64,000 nucleotides of DNA from Pacificibacter marinus. GTDB lineage: Bacteria; Pseudomonadota; Alphaproteobacteria; Rhodobacterales; Rhodobacteraceae. Within the stretch, counting starts at the first letter, position 1, and each line of letters begins with the position of its first letter. Below are positions 54,027 through 63,469 of the stretch, in pieces. The position numbers were made by a program, and so were the translations under genes. The notes under the pieces were generated by a model that made no database searches, was not told the DNA's origin, and worked only from the letters and a program-made list of their open reading frames with translations. The DNA lies in assembly GCF_900109555.1 (NCBI RefSeq), contig NZ_FNZV01000002.1:1-64000 (forward strand), given 5' to 3'.

Positions 54027-54483
54027 AATATAGAACGGTGAAAACTGCAGCTGGCCTCTACCCGCGTCTCGTTAACGAGCGCAATTAGACGGCCAGCCTT
54101 ACCATCTTTGCTGGCGACAAAGGTACCTAAACTGACTGAGGACGACATTAATCCCAACAGTAAGTATGTTTAAGCTGGGCGAGGGCTGATGCTTGAACAA
54201 CCCCATTCGTGCATGGCCGGCAGGCATACTTTGGGCGGCGTGTAACGATCACACGGAACTGGGTGGGGACGATGTCCTATCGTTCAGACGTACGCAGCTT
54301 GCTTGCAGGCCTGCTGCGCCGACAATGGATCTATCCAGAATCGCCGCCCGACTCCCCGAGAAGAGCGCGGCAAGTGCTTCGCCTTTAAGTTCACCCAACC
54401 AGTCGGTCAGGTAGGGGCCATATCCTTACCAATTAAAACCGAGTTTGGTGACAACGCGGCGGGCAATCGCCCCAAGGTATCCG
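54027..54483. other. Gene-free stretch after the asparaginase gene
   Basis: 457 bases without a clear gene. On the minus strand a peptide like SKDGKAGRLIALVNETRVEA appears, but no start or family is recognised. No T-run terminator was found. Confidence 0.35.
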
Positions 54484-55182
54484 TCATAGCAGTTTTATCG
54501 CACGCTCAGAGGTGTCGCGGATATGTTGTTCGATCAAGCTTGACGCAAGATCGGCATCCCGCGCGAGCGTTGCCGTCATAATGTCGCGATGTTCTTCGAA
54601 CTTGCGGCCGCCCATACCCTCAGGCGTGCGTTTGGTCACAAATCTGTATCGGTCGAGTTGGTCAAACATGATCGAACGCAGGCGGAACAGCCATTGTCCT
54701 TGGCAGGCACTAACGAGAGCTTCATGAAATTCTCGGTGGCGCTCTACCCATTCTGAATGACGTTCCATCCGGCGTTCCCACGGCAGCCCTTCGATCAGGC
54801 TGAGACGATGGTGGACGGCCACGATGTTGGTTTCCCAATCTTCACCGCCATGCTCAATAGCCTCGCGCACGGCACGCTTTTCAAAGTTGATAAAATGGTC
54901 GGTTATCTCGAGCAGCTCTTCCGCAGAGACCGGCGCAACCCTAAAGCCTTTGCCTGCCTCCACGGTTACGAATCCCTCGGAGGATAACTGCGAGAGAGCC
55001 TCGCGCAGGGTCCCGACGCCAACGTCGTAGCGCTTTGTCATCTCTGCAAATTTCAGCCGTGCTTCGGGTGCGAACTCACTGCTGACGATGTCTGTGCGTA
55101 AGCGGGTCAGGACATCGCGGTTCTCGGCCCTGTCTCGGGTCAAGGATTGGCTAATTGTCGGATCCAAACTGTTTGGCGGCAC
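54484..55182 (-). CDS. GntR family regulator with FCD domain
   Basis: 232 residues. GntR helix-turn-helix (about 24-85: EMTKRYDVGVGTLREALSQL) and FCD ligand-binding domain (about 90-220), with metal-type His positions in HREFHEAL and EHRDIM. It is divergent from the FAH/VOC operon across 178 bases containing two TTTCGAA sites. It probably represses that operon until the aromatic or carboxylic substrate appears. Confidence 0.88.
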   Translation of the reverse strand: MPPNSLDPTISQSLTRDRAENRDVLTRLRTDIVSSEFAPEARLKFAEMTKRYDVGVGTLREALSQLSSEGFVTVEAGKGFRVAPVSAEELLEITDHFINFEKRAVREAIEHGGEDWETNIVAVHHRLSLIEGLPWERRMERHSEWVERHREFHEALVSACQGQWLFRLRSIMFDQLDRYRFVTKRTPEGMGGRKFEEHRDIMTATLARDADLASSLIEQHIRDTSERAIKLL

Positions 55183-55253
55183 ATGGCTCTCCTATCTTAA
55201 TCAAACATTTAGGTAGCGTGCATCCTATGCCCCGACCGACCTTCACTACAAGC

Positions 55254-55296
55254 TTTCGAATATCCCAAAAATTCGACACTGACCACAACTTTCGAA
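55254..55296. promoter_or_regulatory. TTTCGAA sites in GntR/FAH divergent region
   Basis: TTTCGAA occurs at 55254-55260 and 55290-55296. A third occurrence at 56267-56273 lies in the 125-base gap before the VOC gene. The TTCGAA core is symmetric. Candidate operator for the adjacent GntR regulator. Confidence 0.4.
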
Positions 55297-55360
55297 ATTA
55301 TAGGTGTATTTCAGATAACTTCAATGTAGTCGTAGGTGATGAATTGAAGAAGGGTAATCG

Positions 55361-56212
55361 ATGAAGTTTGTCTCTTTCTCACACAACGGAACGCCCTCAT
55401 GGGGGTGTGTTAGAAAACAGGATCTGTATGATCTGGGCGCACGCTTGGGCGGCCAATTCCCTGATCTTAAATCTTATATTTCAGCCGGCATGCCGCGCGA
55501 TGACCTTGCGGATCTTGGTGGCGCTGACTTTGCTCTTGCGGATGTAGAGCTGGAACCGGTGATTCCGAATCCCGACAAGATTGTACTGGCCGCGATCAAC
55601 TATTGGGAGGACAATACTGATCCGGACAAGGTCCCAGACTATCCTGTGCTGTTCTTGCGCCTTCCATCTTCACAGATCGGCCACGGCGCGCCCCTGATCC
55701 AACCAAGGTCTTCGCAAAAGCTGGATTTCGAAGGTGAGTTGGCTGTGATTATTGGCGAGGGAGGACGACACATCAGTCCGGAACACGCCATGGGTCACGT
55801 GGCAGGCTATTCCATTTACAACGATGCCAGCGTTCGGGATTGGCAAAAGCATTCTCATCAATTCACACCCGGCAAGAACTTTGTCGGAACCGGCGCGTTT
55901 GGCCCTTGGATGGTGCAGCCGGCGGATCTGTCAGGCCTTGAAAAGGGCTTGGCCCTCACGACCCGTGTGAATGGCGTGGAAAAGCAACGCACCGATACTT
56001 CGCGGATGATCTTCGATATCCCTTATTTAATTTCCTACATCTCGACTTTCGCGCCGTTGCAGGCCGGAGACGTGATCGTCACCGGCACCTGCACTGGCTT
56101 CGGTATCACCCGCGATCCCAAGGAGTTTTTGGCGCCGGGGGACGTGGTGGACGTGGAGATTGAGGGAATCGGCGTGCTTTCTAACGCCGTCGAGGCCGAA
56201 AGCTCGGCGTGA
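55361..56212 (+). CDS. Fumarylacetoacetate hydrolase family protein
   Basis: 283 residues. The FAH C-terminal fold shows metal-binding Glu positions in LDFEGELAVIIGEGGRHISP (about 125-144), an Asp in VRDWQKHSHQFTPGKNF, and GTCTGFGITRDP near the end. Such enzymes hydrolyse C-C bonds of 1,3-diketo acids or hydrate 2-oxo-pent-4-enoates in aromatic degradation. It is first in the operon and probably acts on a ring-cleavage product made by the dioxygenase-like neighbour. Confidence 0.88.
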   Translation: MKFVSFSHNGTPSWGCVRKQDLYDLGARLGGQFPDLKSYISAGMPRDDLADLGGADFALADVELEPVIPNPDKIVLAAINYWEDNTDPDKVPDYPVLFLRLPSSQIGHGAPLIQPRSSQKLDFEGELAVIIGEGGRHISPEHAMGHVAGYSIYNDASVRDWQKHSHQFTPGKNFVGTGAFGPWMVQPADLSGLEKGLALTTRVNGVEKQRTDTSRMIFDIPYLISYISTFAPLQAGDVIVTGTCTGFGITRDPKEFLAPGDVVDVEIEGIGVLSNAVEAESSA

Positions 56213-56337
56213 TCTAACGCGCAGCAGACCTCGTCGCGGTCAGATATTATTCTACAATTGTAAAAGTTTCGAAAATATCTTGCATATCCGAAAATGTATG
56301 TTACCCATTTGTTAACAAGTGTTGGAGGAGTGTAGCC

Positions 56338-57243
56338 ATGGGCTATCTGGTGAACTCGATGGGGCACGTTCAACTGAACGTCGTTGATATTGAAGCTTTG
56401 GTTCGAGAATCGTGCGATGTTCTCGGATTGCGCGTGACGCGGGAAGAAACAGACTGCGTCTGGTTGTCCTCAAATGGGCGCAAGGCAGAGTTGGTGCTGC
56501 ATAAGTCTGGCGAGAATGCGATGCGGTCTCTCGGGTTTGAGGCGGTCTCGGAGGCCGCTGTGGCAGAGGCGGCCAGCCGTGTCGAGGAGGCCGGTTGTAA
56601 GCTGATCTCTAACGAGCCAAGCTTGGATTGTTGTGTCGCGGGCATGCAGTTCGTCACTCCGCAAGGCCACACGTTCGAGCTTCACAGTCCTGTCGAGACA
56701 GAAATCTATGGCAACCGCCACCCGACCCCGGGCATGGCGCCCTTGCGGTTGGACCATGTTAACATTCTCTCTCCGGAGCCTGCGGAAACTCGGGGCCAGA
56801 TGGAGAAGATATTTGGCATGCGTCTGTCCGAGCGGATGGTCGATGATGGCCTGAACTGGATGCGCGCCGCGAACCGACTGCACCACATCCTTGGCATTGT
56901 TAAGGGAGACATTGGTCTTCATCACTATTCTTGGGAAGTGGCCGAATTCTCGAGCTACTGCCACTTGGGCGACCGCCTCGACACGATTGGCAAGAATTTC
57001 ATCTGGGGCCCAGGGCGGCACCGGCCCGGTGACAATACGTTTGCATATTACATCGACACCTGTGGTGCGATGGTTGAACTCGCCGGAAACATGGCTCTGA
57101 TCAATGATGACGACCGCTATGAGCCGAACATTATCACCGCTCTCAAGCGACCCGAAAATGTCCGTGTGATGAATGTCTGGGGGGAACCTGCACCGCTGCC
57201 GTGGCGTGAGCATCATTTCCCTTGGTCGGCACCTACGGTCTAA
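56338..57243 (+). CDS. VOC family extradiol ring-cleavage dioxygenase-like protein
   Basis: 301 residues, two glyoxalase-fold modules. In the second module the iron ligands of type I extradiol dioxygenases are in place: His in RLDHVNI (about 140), His in GLHHYSWE (about 200), and Glu in GAMVELAGNM (about 245). This would cut a catechol-like ring next to the hydroxyls. TGGAGGAG lies before the ATG. With FAH hydrolase and an FMN reductase nearby, it probably belongs to a meta-cleavage pathway; the substrate is not known. Confidence 0.85.
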   Translation: MGYLVNSMGHVQLNVVDIEALVRESCDVLGLRVTREETDCVWLSSNGRKAELVLHKSGENAMRSLGFEAVSEAAVAEAASRVEEAGCKLISNEPSLDCCVAGMQFVTPQGHTFELHSPVETEIYGNRHPTPGMAPLRLDHVNILSPEPAETRGQMEKIFGMRLSERMVDDGLNWMRAANRLHHILGIVKGDIGLHHYSWEVAEFSSYCHLGDRLDTIGKNFIWGPGRHRPGDNTFAYYIDTCGAMVELAGNMALINDDDRYEPNIITALKRPENVRVMNVWGEPAPLPWREHHFPWSAPTV

Positions 57244-57259
57244 AAAGGAGAGACGTTTC

Positions 57260-57817
57260 ATGTTGAAAATCGGCATCTTAGAAGGCTCCTTGCGGAGTGC
57301 ATCCCTATCCCGCGCAGCAGCACGGGCAACGGCAAGCCTGTTGCCGGATGGCGCGCAGGCGGTGGCCCTGCCCAATCCGGGCACTCTACCTCTGTTTAAC
57401 CAAGACGTGCTGGACGCAGGCATGCCAGACACCGTTGCATCACTCATGTCCCAAGTCGAAGGCATTGACGCGTTGTTGATTGTGACCCCTGAATACAACT
57501 GGTCCATCCCCGGCGGTCTAAAGAACGCAATCGACTGGCTGTCACGAAAAAACCCGAGTCCCTTGGCGCACAAACCGGTTTCGATCTGGAGCGTCTCGCC
57601 CGGCCTTCTTGGTGGTGCACGCGTCCATGAAAGCCTGCGCCAGACACTTTTGTCGCAGGACATGATCGTGATGGCCAAGCCCGAGGTGCAGATCGCAGGG
57701 GCCATAGGCAAACTGGATGTGGACGCAGGCGCCACCACCAACCCCGAGACCGAAGCCTTTCTGCGCGGTCACCTCTCTGCCTTCACGGCATTTTGCAACA
57801 CATGGACCGCGACCTGA
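57260..57817 (+). CDS. NADPH-dependent FMN reductase (flavodoxin-like)
   Basis: 185 residues from MLKIGILEGSLRS; AGGAGAG lies 8 bases before it. The FMN motifs GSLRSASLSRAAARA and TPEYNWSIPGGLKNAIDWLS identify the NADPH-dependent FMN reductase/azoreductase family. It could supply reduced flavin for a monooxygenase or reduce a quinone or azo compound. It sits 16 bases after the dioxygenase-like gene. Confidence 0.87.
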   Translation: MLKIGILEGSLRSASLSRAAARATASLLPDGAQAVALPNPGTLPLFNQDVLDAGMPDTVASLMSQVEGIDALLIVTPEYNWSIPGGLKNAIDWLSRKNPSPLAHKPVSIWSVSPGLLGGARVHESLRQTLLSQDMIVMAKPEVQIAGAIGKLDVDAGATTNPETEAFLRGHLSAFTAFCNTWTAT

Positions 57818-57854
57818 ACGCAGCCCCGACCTGACTTGAAAGAGGCATGACCAC

Positions 57855-58742
57855 ATGGAACAGCAGCATACCTTTATGTCCGATGGCTTGAAACTCTCTG
57901 GCGTGCTTCATGTGCCCAAGACCCGCAAGCCCGGTGAGCGCCTGCCGACGTTTATCGTTCTTCATGGTTTCGTGGGCACCAAGGATAAATCACACGTGGA
58001 AATCATCGCCCGCATGATTGCGGACCTTGGATACTGTGTGTTCCGTATGGATTTCCGTGGCTGTGGCGAAAGCGAAGGCGCGCGCGGCGAGGTCCGGTGT
58101 TTCGATCAGGTGGCTGACACGCGCAATGCCGTCACATTCCTGTCGGGGCTCGAAGAAGTCGATCCGGCGCGCATCGGTGTCACGGGACACAGCTTTGGCG
58201 CGGCGGTTGCGATCTTTTCAGCCGGTGTGGACGAGCGGATTGCCTGCGTCATGTCGTTCTGTGGTTGGGGCGACGGAGAGCGCAAGTTCCGCGGCCAGCA
58301 TCCGACGCCGGAAGCATGGGAAAAGTTCACAGGCATTCTGGAAAAAGGCCGCAAACACAAGGCCGAGACTGGCGAAAGCATGTGGGTGTCGCGTTTCGAC
58401 GTGGTGCCGATCCCGCCAGAACTGCGGGTCAACCTGTCGCCAAAGGCGCAGTTCAAGGTTCCAGTGGAAACCGCAATCAGCATGTATAACTTCCGTGCTG
58501 ATGACGTTGTGGCCTCTATCGCACCGCGTCCGCTGCTGTTGTTCCATACGGCCCACGATGTGATTACGCCGATGGAGCAGTCCATCCGGCTGTTCGAAAA
58601 AGCCGGCGCGAATGCCGAACTTATGATTCCGACCGGCATGTCACATTTCCCCGTGTCAGACGAAGACCGCCCACACACGCAAGCCTTGGTCGAGGCTTGG
58701 CTGAACAAGTTCTTCCCCGTCCAGCTAAGCGACGCGTCATGA
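57855..58742 (+). CDS. Alpha/beta hydrolase
   Basis: 295 residues. The oxyanion region is FIVLHGFVGTKD (about 35-46), the nucleophile elbow is GVTGHSFGAAVAIFSAG (about 98-114, Ser about 103), and the catalytic Asp and His lie in FHTAHDVIT and GMSHFPV. No signal peptide. It hydrolyses an ester, lactone or ring-cleavage product in the same operon. It overlaps the next gene by four bases. Confidence 0.88.
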   Translation: MEQQHTFMSDGLKLSGVLHVPKTRKPGERLPTFIVLHGFVGTKDKSHVEIIARMIADLGYCVFRMDFRGCGESEGARGEVRCFDQVADTRNAVTFLSGLEEVDPARIGVTGHSFGAAVAIFSAGVDERIACVMSFCGWGDGERKFRGQHPTPEAWEKFTGILEKGRKHKAETGESMWVSRFDVVPIPPELRVNLSPKAQFKVPVETAISMYNFRADDVVASIAPRPLLLFHTAHDVITPMEQSIRLFEKAGANAELMIPTGMSHFPVSDEDRPHTQALVEAWLNKFFPVQLSDAS

Positions 58743-59773
58743 AATTGTTGGATGCGCAGACCCTAAAGGCGTATGCCTCGGCCCTTTTGCAGGCGGGTGG
58801 CTACGCATCAGCGCACGCGGAGCGCACGGCCGATATTCTGGTGTGGGCTAATGCGCGCGGGGCGAATTCCCATGGGGTGCTGCGCATACCGCGCTATATT
58901 GAGATGGTTGAGACGGGGCTGATCAACCCAACCGCCGTGCCTAAGTTGGAAACCCGTGACGGAGCCATTGCCGTTCTAGATGCAGCAAAAGCACCGGGCC
59001 CTTCTGCGATGGTCGCGGCAATGGACACGGCAATTGGCCTTGCCGAGAAATTCAACATCGGCTGGTGTTCCGCGCGCGATATCACACATGCTGGGGCTGT
59101 CGGATACTTCGCGTTACGGGCCGCAGAGCGCGGCTACATCGGCATCGTTATGACAGCATCTGGCCCGCTTATGGCCTACCATGGTTCAAAGGTTTCTGGG
59201 TTGTCGACCAACCCGATATCTATCTCCGCGCCGTCAAATGACCTGCCCTTATTGTTGGACATGTCCACGTCCACCGCCGCCTTGGGCAAGATCATGCATG
59301 CCAAGGATGCCGGCACCGCGATCCCGCCGGAATGGGCGATTGATGCAAATGGCAATCCGGTGACGGATCCATCACGGGTCGCGACTTTGACACCGCTTGG
59401 CGGCCCCAAAGGATCGGGCCTGTCGCTGATGATCGAAGTGCTGTGCAGCGTGCTGGTGGCAAACCCAGTTATCTCGACCGTGCTGGGCGGCGGCGAGGGC
59501 GCGATGAATGGCGCGGCGCTGGCGATAAAGATTGACGCCTTTGGGGCACCAGATGTTTTTGCAAATCAGATCGCGGAGCTTGGACAACGGTTAAAGGGCC
59601 TACCCAAGGCCCCTGGCACCGAGGAAATCTTCATGCCCGGTGAACGCGGTTTTCACATGTCGAAGGCGCGGATGCAGGCAGGCATCCCCTTGACCGACGG
59701 CACGTTAGATCGGCTGACGGCTTTGGGGGACAGGCTCGGCGTGGCGCAACCAGAGACAATGCAGATCGAATAA
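58739..59773 (+). CDS. Malate/lactate dehydrogenase-like oxidoreductase (Ldh2 family)
   Basis: 344 residues from the ATG overlapping the hydrolase stop (ATGA). The Ldh2 family pattern is seen in NSHGVLRIPRYIEMVETGL (about 41-59, catalytic His) and in LLLDMSTSTAALGKI. It includes ureidoglycolate, sulfolactate and pyrroline-2-carboxylate-related dehydrogenases using NAD(P). It probably oxidises a 2-hydroxy acid in the pathway. Confidence 0.88.
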   Translation: MKLLDAQTLKAYASALLQAGGYASAHAERTADILVWANARGANSHGVLRIPRYIEMVETGLINPTAVPKLETRDGAIAVLDAAKAPGPSAMVAAMDTAIGLAEKFNIGWCSARDITHAGAVGYFALRAAERGYIGIVMTASGPLMAYHGSKVSGLSTNPISISAPSNDLPLLLDMSTSTAALGKIMHAKDAGTAIPPEWAIDANGNPVTDPSRVATLTPLGGPKGSGLSLMIEVLCSVLVANPVISTVLGGGEGAMNGAALAIKIDAFGAPDVFANQIAELGQRLKGLPKAPGTEEIFMPGERGFHMSKARMQAGIPLTDGTLDRLTALGDRLGVAQPETMQIE

Positions 59774-59830
59774 TGAGAGACAGCAGAAAGTAACTAAAGA
59801 ACTGGCAATTCGCGTTCTTGGGAGGGAACC

Positions 59831-60301
59831 TTGGCAAACATTGAGGATCATGGAGGACAGAGCAAAGCGGCCCGCGCTGTGAGCGGGGGCGTGCTTTTGG
59901 CGGCTGGTCTGGTTATTTCGTTTTTTGCTTGGGGCTACCCAACGGGGTCGCTTAATCAGATGGGGCCCGGCTTTTTCCCGCAGACCATCGGAATTCTGAT
60001 TTCCCTTCTCGCCGTCACCATTTTGATCGTTGATCTGCGCCACCCTGCGTTGGAGCGCCCTAGCGCAATTCAGTGGCGGGGTCTTTGCTTTGTCTCGGTG
60101 GGTATTATTATCTTTGCCTTGTTGGTCGAGCGCGCGGGACTTGTTCCGTCGATGTTTCTGGCGGTTGGCGTTTCGATGTTCGCCGATGATCAGGCCAAGC
60201 CGCTGACCGTGTTGATCTATGCAATTACCGCGGCGGCTTTGGGCTGGCTTTTGTTCCTTGTAGGGCTTGAGCTGCCAATTCCAGCGTTTTGGAGGTTGTA
60301 A
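59831..60301 (+). CDS. tctB: Tripartite tricarboxylate transporter small subunit (TctB)
   Basis: 156 residues with four hydrophobic helices, as in TctB. The start is TTG at 59831 with GGGAGGGAAC before it. It forms the membrane part with TctA. The stop overlaps the TctA start by one base (TAATG). TTG starts are uncommon, and the ribosome site decides this one. Confidence 0.85.
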   Translation: MANIEDHGGQSKAARAVSGGVLLAAGLVISFFAWGYPTGSLNQMGPGFFPQTIGILISLLAVTILIVDLRHPALERPSAIQWRGLCFVSVGIIIFALLVERAGLVPSMFLAVGVSMFADDQAKPLTVLIYAITAAALGWLLFLVGLELPIPAFWRL

Positions 60302-61800
60302 TGCTGGATCAATTCATCCTTGGCCTCTCGGTTGTGATGCAACCCAACGTTTTAATCTACGCGTTTTTCGGCGTATTTCTAGGACAGCTTATCGGGGTTC
60401 TGCCTGGTGTCGGGGCGATCACGGCGATTTCGCTGTTGCTGCCGGTGACGTTTTACCTTGATGCCACCACGTCGATGATCCTGCTGGCAGGCATTTACTA
60501 CGGGTCCCAATACGGCGGCTCCATCGCGTCAATCCTGCTGAATTTGCCAGGAACGCCGTCCTCGGTTGTGACCTGTCTGGAGGGCTACCCACTTGCCCAG
60601 AGTAACCGTGCGGGGCTTGCCCTATTCGTTGCGGCTTTTTCATCCTTCTTGGGGGGTATGGTCGGAGTGGCGGTTCTGGTTTTGGCCGCGATTCCGATGA
60701 CGGTGATCGCTTTAAAATTTGGCGCGCCTGAATATGCGATGCTTGTTATCATCGGGCTTCTGGCGGCTTCGATGATCGGGACCGGATCACAGATCAGATC
60801 GCTTGCGATGGTTGTTCTTGGCATTGCGCTGGGCTTGGTTGGTGCGGACGCGACAACCGGATACTATCGTTTCGTTGCGATGCCTGAACTCGCCGATGGC
60901 ATTAGTCTTGTGTCGCTCGCGATGGGCCTTTTCGGCGTGAGTGAAGTCATCCGCCACGCCTCGCGCCGACCTATGCGCGGTGCAGCTCCACTGTCCGTAA
61001 GCATGCGTGATGTCATCCCGACACGCGCACAGGCCAAGTCGCTGGTCTTTCCGATTGTGCGCGGTTCAAGCATCGGTTCGTTTTTTGGTGCCCTACCTGG
61101 GACAGGAGCTGCGATTGCGTCCTTTATGGCGTATGCGATTGAAAAGCGGTTTTCACGCAAGCCTGAGAAGTTTGGCACGGGGCATCTGCCTGGCCTTGCG
61201 GCCCCAGAGTCCGCGAACAATGCGGCGTCCCAAACAGGGTTTATCCCGACCCTGACGCTTGGAGTGCCAGGTGATGCGGTGATGGCATTGATCATCGGCG
61301 CGCTGATTTTGAATGGCATCATCCCCGGCCCGCGCTTGATGGTGGATCAACCGGAACTGTTCTGGGGCGTGATCGCCAGTTTCTTTGTCGGCAACATTAT
61401 CCTGCTGCTGATTAACATACCGCTGATCAAACTCTGGGTGCTGTTGCTACGGATTCCATACCAGAAGCTTTACCCGATGATCCTGCTGATGATCTGTGTT
61501 GGCGTTTATTCACATAGAACCAGCGTGACGGATGTGCTGTTGACACTGGCCTTCGGTATCCTCGGATACCTGATGAAAAACTACCGCTTTGAACCTGCGC
61601 CGGTCCTTCTGGGCTTTGTGCTTGGTCCGCTGCTTGAGGATAATTTCCGCCGGACAATGTTGCTTTATGGTGGTGATTTCACAATTTTTGTAACCCGCCC
61701 GATCAGCGCTGTTTTGTTCGTCTGCTCAGTTATTTTGATCGTTTGGGCTCTTTGGTCATGTCTATCACTACGACGGAAAGTCGCGCGCACGTCACCATGA
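60301..61800 (+). CDS. tctA: Tripartite tricarboxylate transporter large permease (TctA)
   Basis: 499 residues with eleven or twelve helices. The TctA hallmark GVLPGVGAITAISLLLPVTF (about 31-50) and the later GALPGTGAAIASFMAYAIEK are visible. It is an ion-driven carboxylate importer. GGAGG lies 5 bases before the ATG. The gene runs into the binding-protein gene 68 bases later. Confidence 0.93.
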   Translation: MLDQFILGLSVVMQPNVLIYAFFGVFLGQLIGVLPGVGAITAISLLLPVTFYLDATTSMILLAGIYYGSQYGGSIASILLNLPGTPSSVVTCLEGYPLAQSNRAGLALFVAAFSSFLGGMVGVAVLVLAAIPMTVIALKFGAPEYAMLVIIGLLAASMIGTGSQIRSLAMVVLGIALGLVGADATTGYYRFVAMPELADGISLVSLAMGLFGVSEVIRHASRRPMRGAAPLSVSMRDVIPTRAQAKSLVFPIVRGSSIGSFFGALPGTGAAIASFMAYAIEKRFSRKPEKFGTGHLPGLAAPESANNAASQTGFIPTLTLGVPGDAVMALIIGALILNGIIPGPRLMVDQPELFWGVIASFFVGNIILLLINIPLIKLWVLLLRIPYQKLYPMILLMICVGVYSHRTSVTDVLLTLAFGILGYLMKNYRFEPAPVLLGFVLGPLLEDNFRRTMLLYGGDFTIFVTRPISAVLFVCSVILIVWALWSCLSLRRKVARTSP

Positions 61801-61868
61801 GCGCGGCACACCTTATCGAGCCTAGGGTGAAACTTGAAAAAAGGGCTCAACAATTGGGAGGAAACCAA

Positions 61869-62828
61869 ATGTTTAAGAAACTACTGACGACGCTACCCCT
61901 TATGGCAGCGCTTGCCTTGCCGGCAGCGGCACAGGAATTTCCTGACCGAGCGCTGCGCATTGTTCACGGCTTTGGCCCGGGCGGTAACGCTGACACGGTT
62001 GCGCGGATCGTGGCGGAAGAGATGTCCAAAGGACTTGGACAACCTGTTGTGGTGGAATCCCGCCCCGGTGCAGGTGGAACGGTGGCCTCTGGCTATGTCT
62101 CCAATGAAGATCCAGATGGCTACACCATGCAGTTGATGGTCGGAGGCCACGCTGTCGCGGCAGGACTTTATGAAAGCCTGCCTTACGAATCCGTAGACGG
62201 CTTTACCTTCATCTCGACCCTTGGGCAGTTCCCCTTCATCGTCGCAGCCCGTTCTGGCGAATACGAGTCCATGGAGGCCTTGATTGCCGCGGCAGCTGCT
62301 GCGCCGGGGACGATTAAAATCGGCCATTCGGGTGTTGGGTCTACACAGCACCTGACCGGCGAATTGCTGGACCTGCGCACAGACGCTGACTTCTTGCATA
62401 TCCCTTATAAAGGGGGTGCCGCCGCTTCGACCGCCTTGATGGGTGGCGAAGTCGATGTTGTCATCGACACAGGCACGGTCATCCGCCCACAGGCGGAGGC
62501 AGGCGTCTATGACATCCTCGCCATCACATCTGGCGAACGCTGGCCTGATGCCCCCGATGTGCCAACCGTGTCCGAGACCGTCGCCGAAGGCTTTGACGTT
62601 GTGTCATGGACAGGGATTGGCATGCCCGCAGGTGTGCCTGACGAGATTGCTGATCGTATCCGCAGCGAAGTCCACGCGGCTTTGGCGGCGACGTCTGTGA
62701 ACGACATGATCTCGTCGCTCGGTGCGCAGCCATCCCCCTCCACGGGCGAGGAAATGACAGCGCTTATCGAAGATCAGATTTCGGTCTGGACCGATGTGAT
62801 CGAAAGCGCAGGCATCGAGAAACGCTAA
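61869..62828 (+). CDS. tctC: Tripartite tricarboxylate transporter substrate-binding protein (TctC/Bug family)
   Basis: 319 residues. The signal peptide MFKKLLTTLPLMAALALPAA is cleaved after AAA or AQ. The Bug fold begins FPDRALRIVHGFGPGGNADT with the SRPGAGGTVASGYV ligand loop. The start at 61869 has GGGAGG before it; earlier ATGs (for example 61743) lie inside TctA. It captures a carboxylated substrate for the TctBA permease. Confidence 0.92.
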   Translation: MFKKLLTTLPLMAALALPAAAQEFPDRALRIVHGFGPGGNADTVARIVAEEMSKGLGQPVVVESRPGAGGTVASGYVSNEDPDGYTMQLMVGGHAVAAGLYESLPYESVDGFTFISTLGQFPFIVAARSGEYESMEALIAAAAAAPGTIKIGHSGVGSTQHLTGELLDLRTDADFLHIPYKGGAAASTALMGGEVDVVIDTGTVIRPQAEAGVYDILAITSGERWPDAPDVPTVSETVAEGFDVVSWTGIGMPAGVPDEIADRIRSEVHAALAATSVNDMISSLGAQPSPSTGEEMTALIEDQISVWTDVIESAGIEKR

Positions 62829-62836
62829 TCTAACTA

Positions 62837-62861
62837 GCCCGCCGACGGTCAGTTGGCGGGC
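62837..62861. terminator. GC hairpin after tctC
   Basis: GCCCGCC (62837-62843) and GGCGGGC (62855-62861) form a perfect 7-bp stem eight bases after the tctC stop. No T-run follows, so it may shield the 3' end or partly terminate rather than stop all transcription; YciI follows at 62890. Confidence 0.55.
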
Positions 62862-62889
62862 CAACCCCATCCAATTCTGGAGTTGCATC

Positions 62890-63261
62890 ATGAGCAAGAC
62901 AAAGCCCGAAGATCTTTATGCCAGCATGTTGCGCCAGTCCCTTTATGTTATCACCACCACTCCGGCGCGCGGCGAAGCGATGCAAGACCTGCTGCCCGCC
63001 CATCTGGAGTATCAGATTAAAATGGAGCGCGACGGCATCCTGTTCGGTGCCGGCCCCCTATTCGAAGAGGGTGAGGCAATCCCTTACGGCGGCATGATCA
63101 TTGTGCGCGCTAAGGATGAAGCCGAAGCCCGCGCCCTTGCGGATGCCGATCCATTCCACGCTGCCGGTTTGCGTAGCTACACAGTGAACCGTTGGATGCT
63201 CAACGAAGGCGCAATAAGTTTTACGGTGCGCTACTCAGACCAAACCGCTGAAATAGGCTAA
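62890..63261 (+). CDS. YciI family protein
   Basis: 123 residues of the YciI/EthD-like alpha-beta barrel: an N-terminal LYVITTTPARGEAMQDLLPA, the His in PAHLEYQ, and DADPFHAAG. YciI-like proteins are small isomerase, lyase or dehydrochlorinase-related enzymes with an Asp-His pair. It fits as a tailoring enzyme for a ring-cleavage product. No signal peptide. Confidence 0.82.
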   Translation: MSKTKPEDLYASMLRQSLYVITTTPARGEAMQDLLPAHLEYQIKMERDGILFGAGPLFEEGEAIPYGGMIIVRAKDEAEARALADADPFHAAGLRSYTVNRWMLNEGAISFTVRYSDQTAEIG

Positions 63262-63280
63262 CCCCGCTCAGGAGACCGAT

Positions 63281-63469
63281 ATGTCGGATCAAAAACAGAA
63301 TTTTATTGGCGGATCATGGGGGGCGGGCGACGCCAGAGCCAATATCAACCCGTCCAATACCGCGGATATCATCGGCCTCTACGCCCGCGCGAACGAGGCG
63401 CAGGCGCAGGCGCAGGATGCGATCAAAACAGCCAAGGCTGAGCGTAGCAAAGAGAAAGTAGTCACATGA
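63281..63469 (+). pseudogene. Aldehyde dehydrogenase N-terminal stub
   Basis: The 62 residues MSDQKQNFIGGSWGAGDARA, then NINPSNTADIIGLYARANEA resemble the first ~50 residues of an aldehyde dehydrogenase (FIGGxWxxG...NPSxTxDxIG). The catalytic part is absent and the open frame ends in KEKVVT. It ends with ATGA overlapping the next start, so a deletion appears to have been repaired cleanly. It is probably non-functional. Confidence 0.6.

Noticed and set aside
56470-57741. 423-codon open frame antisense to the dioxygenase-like gene
   Set aside because: Shadow of well-supported plus-strand genes; no start signal or protein similarity.
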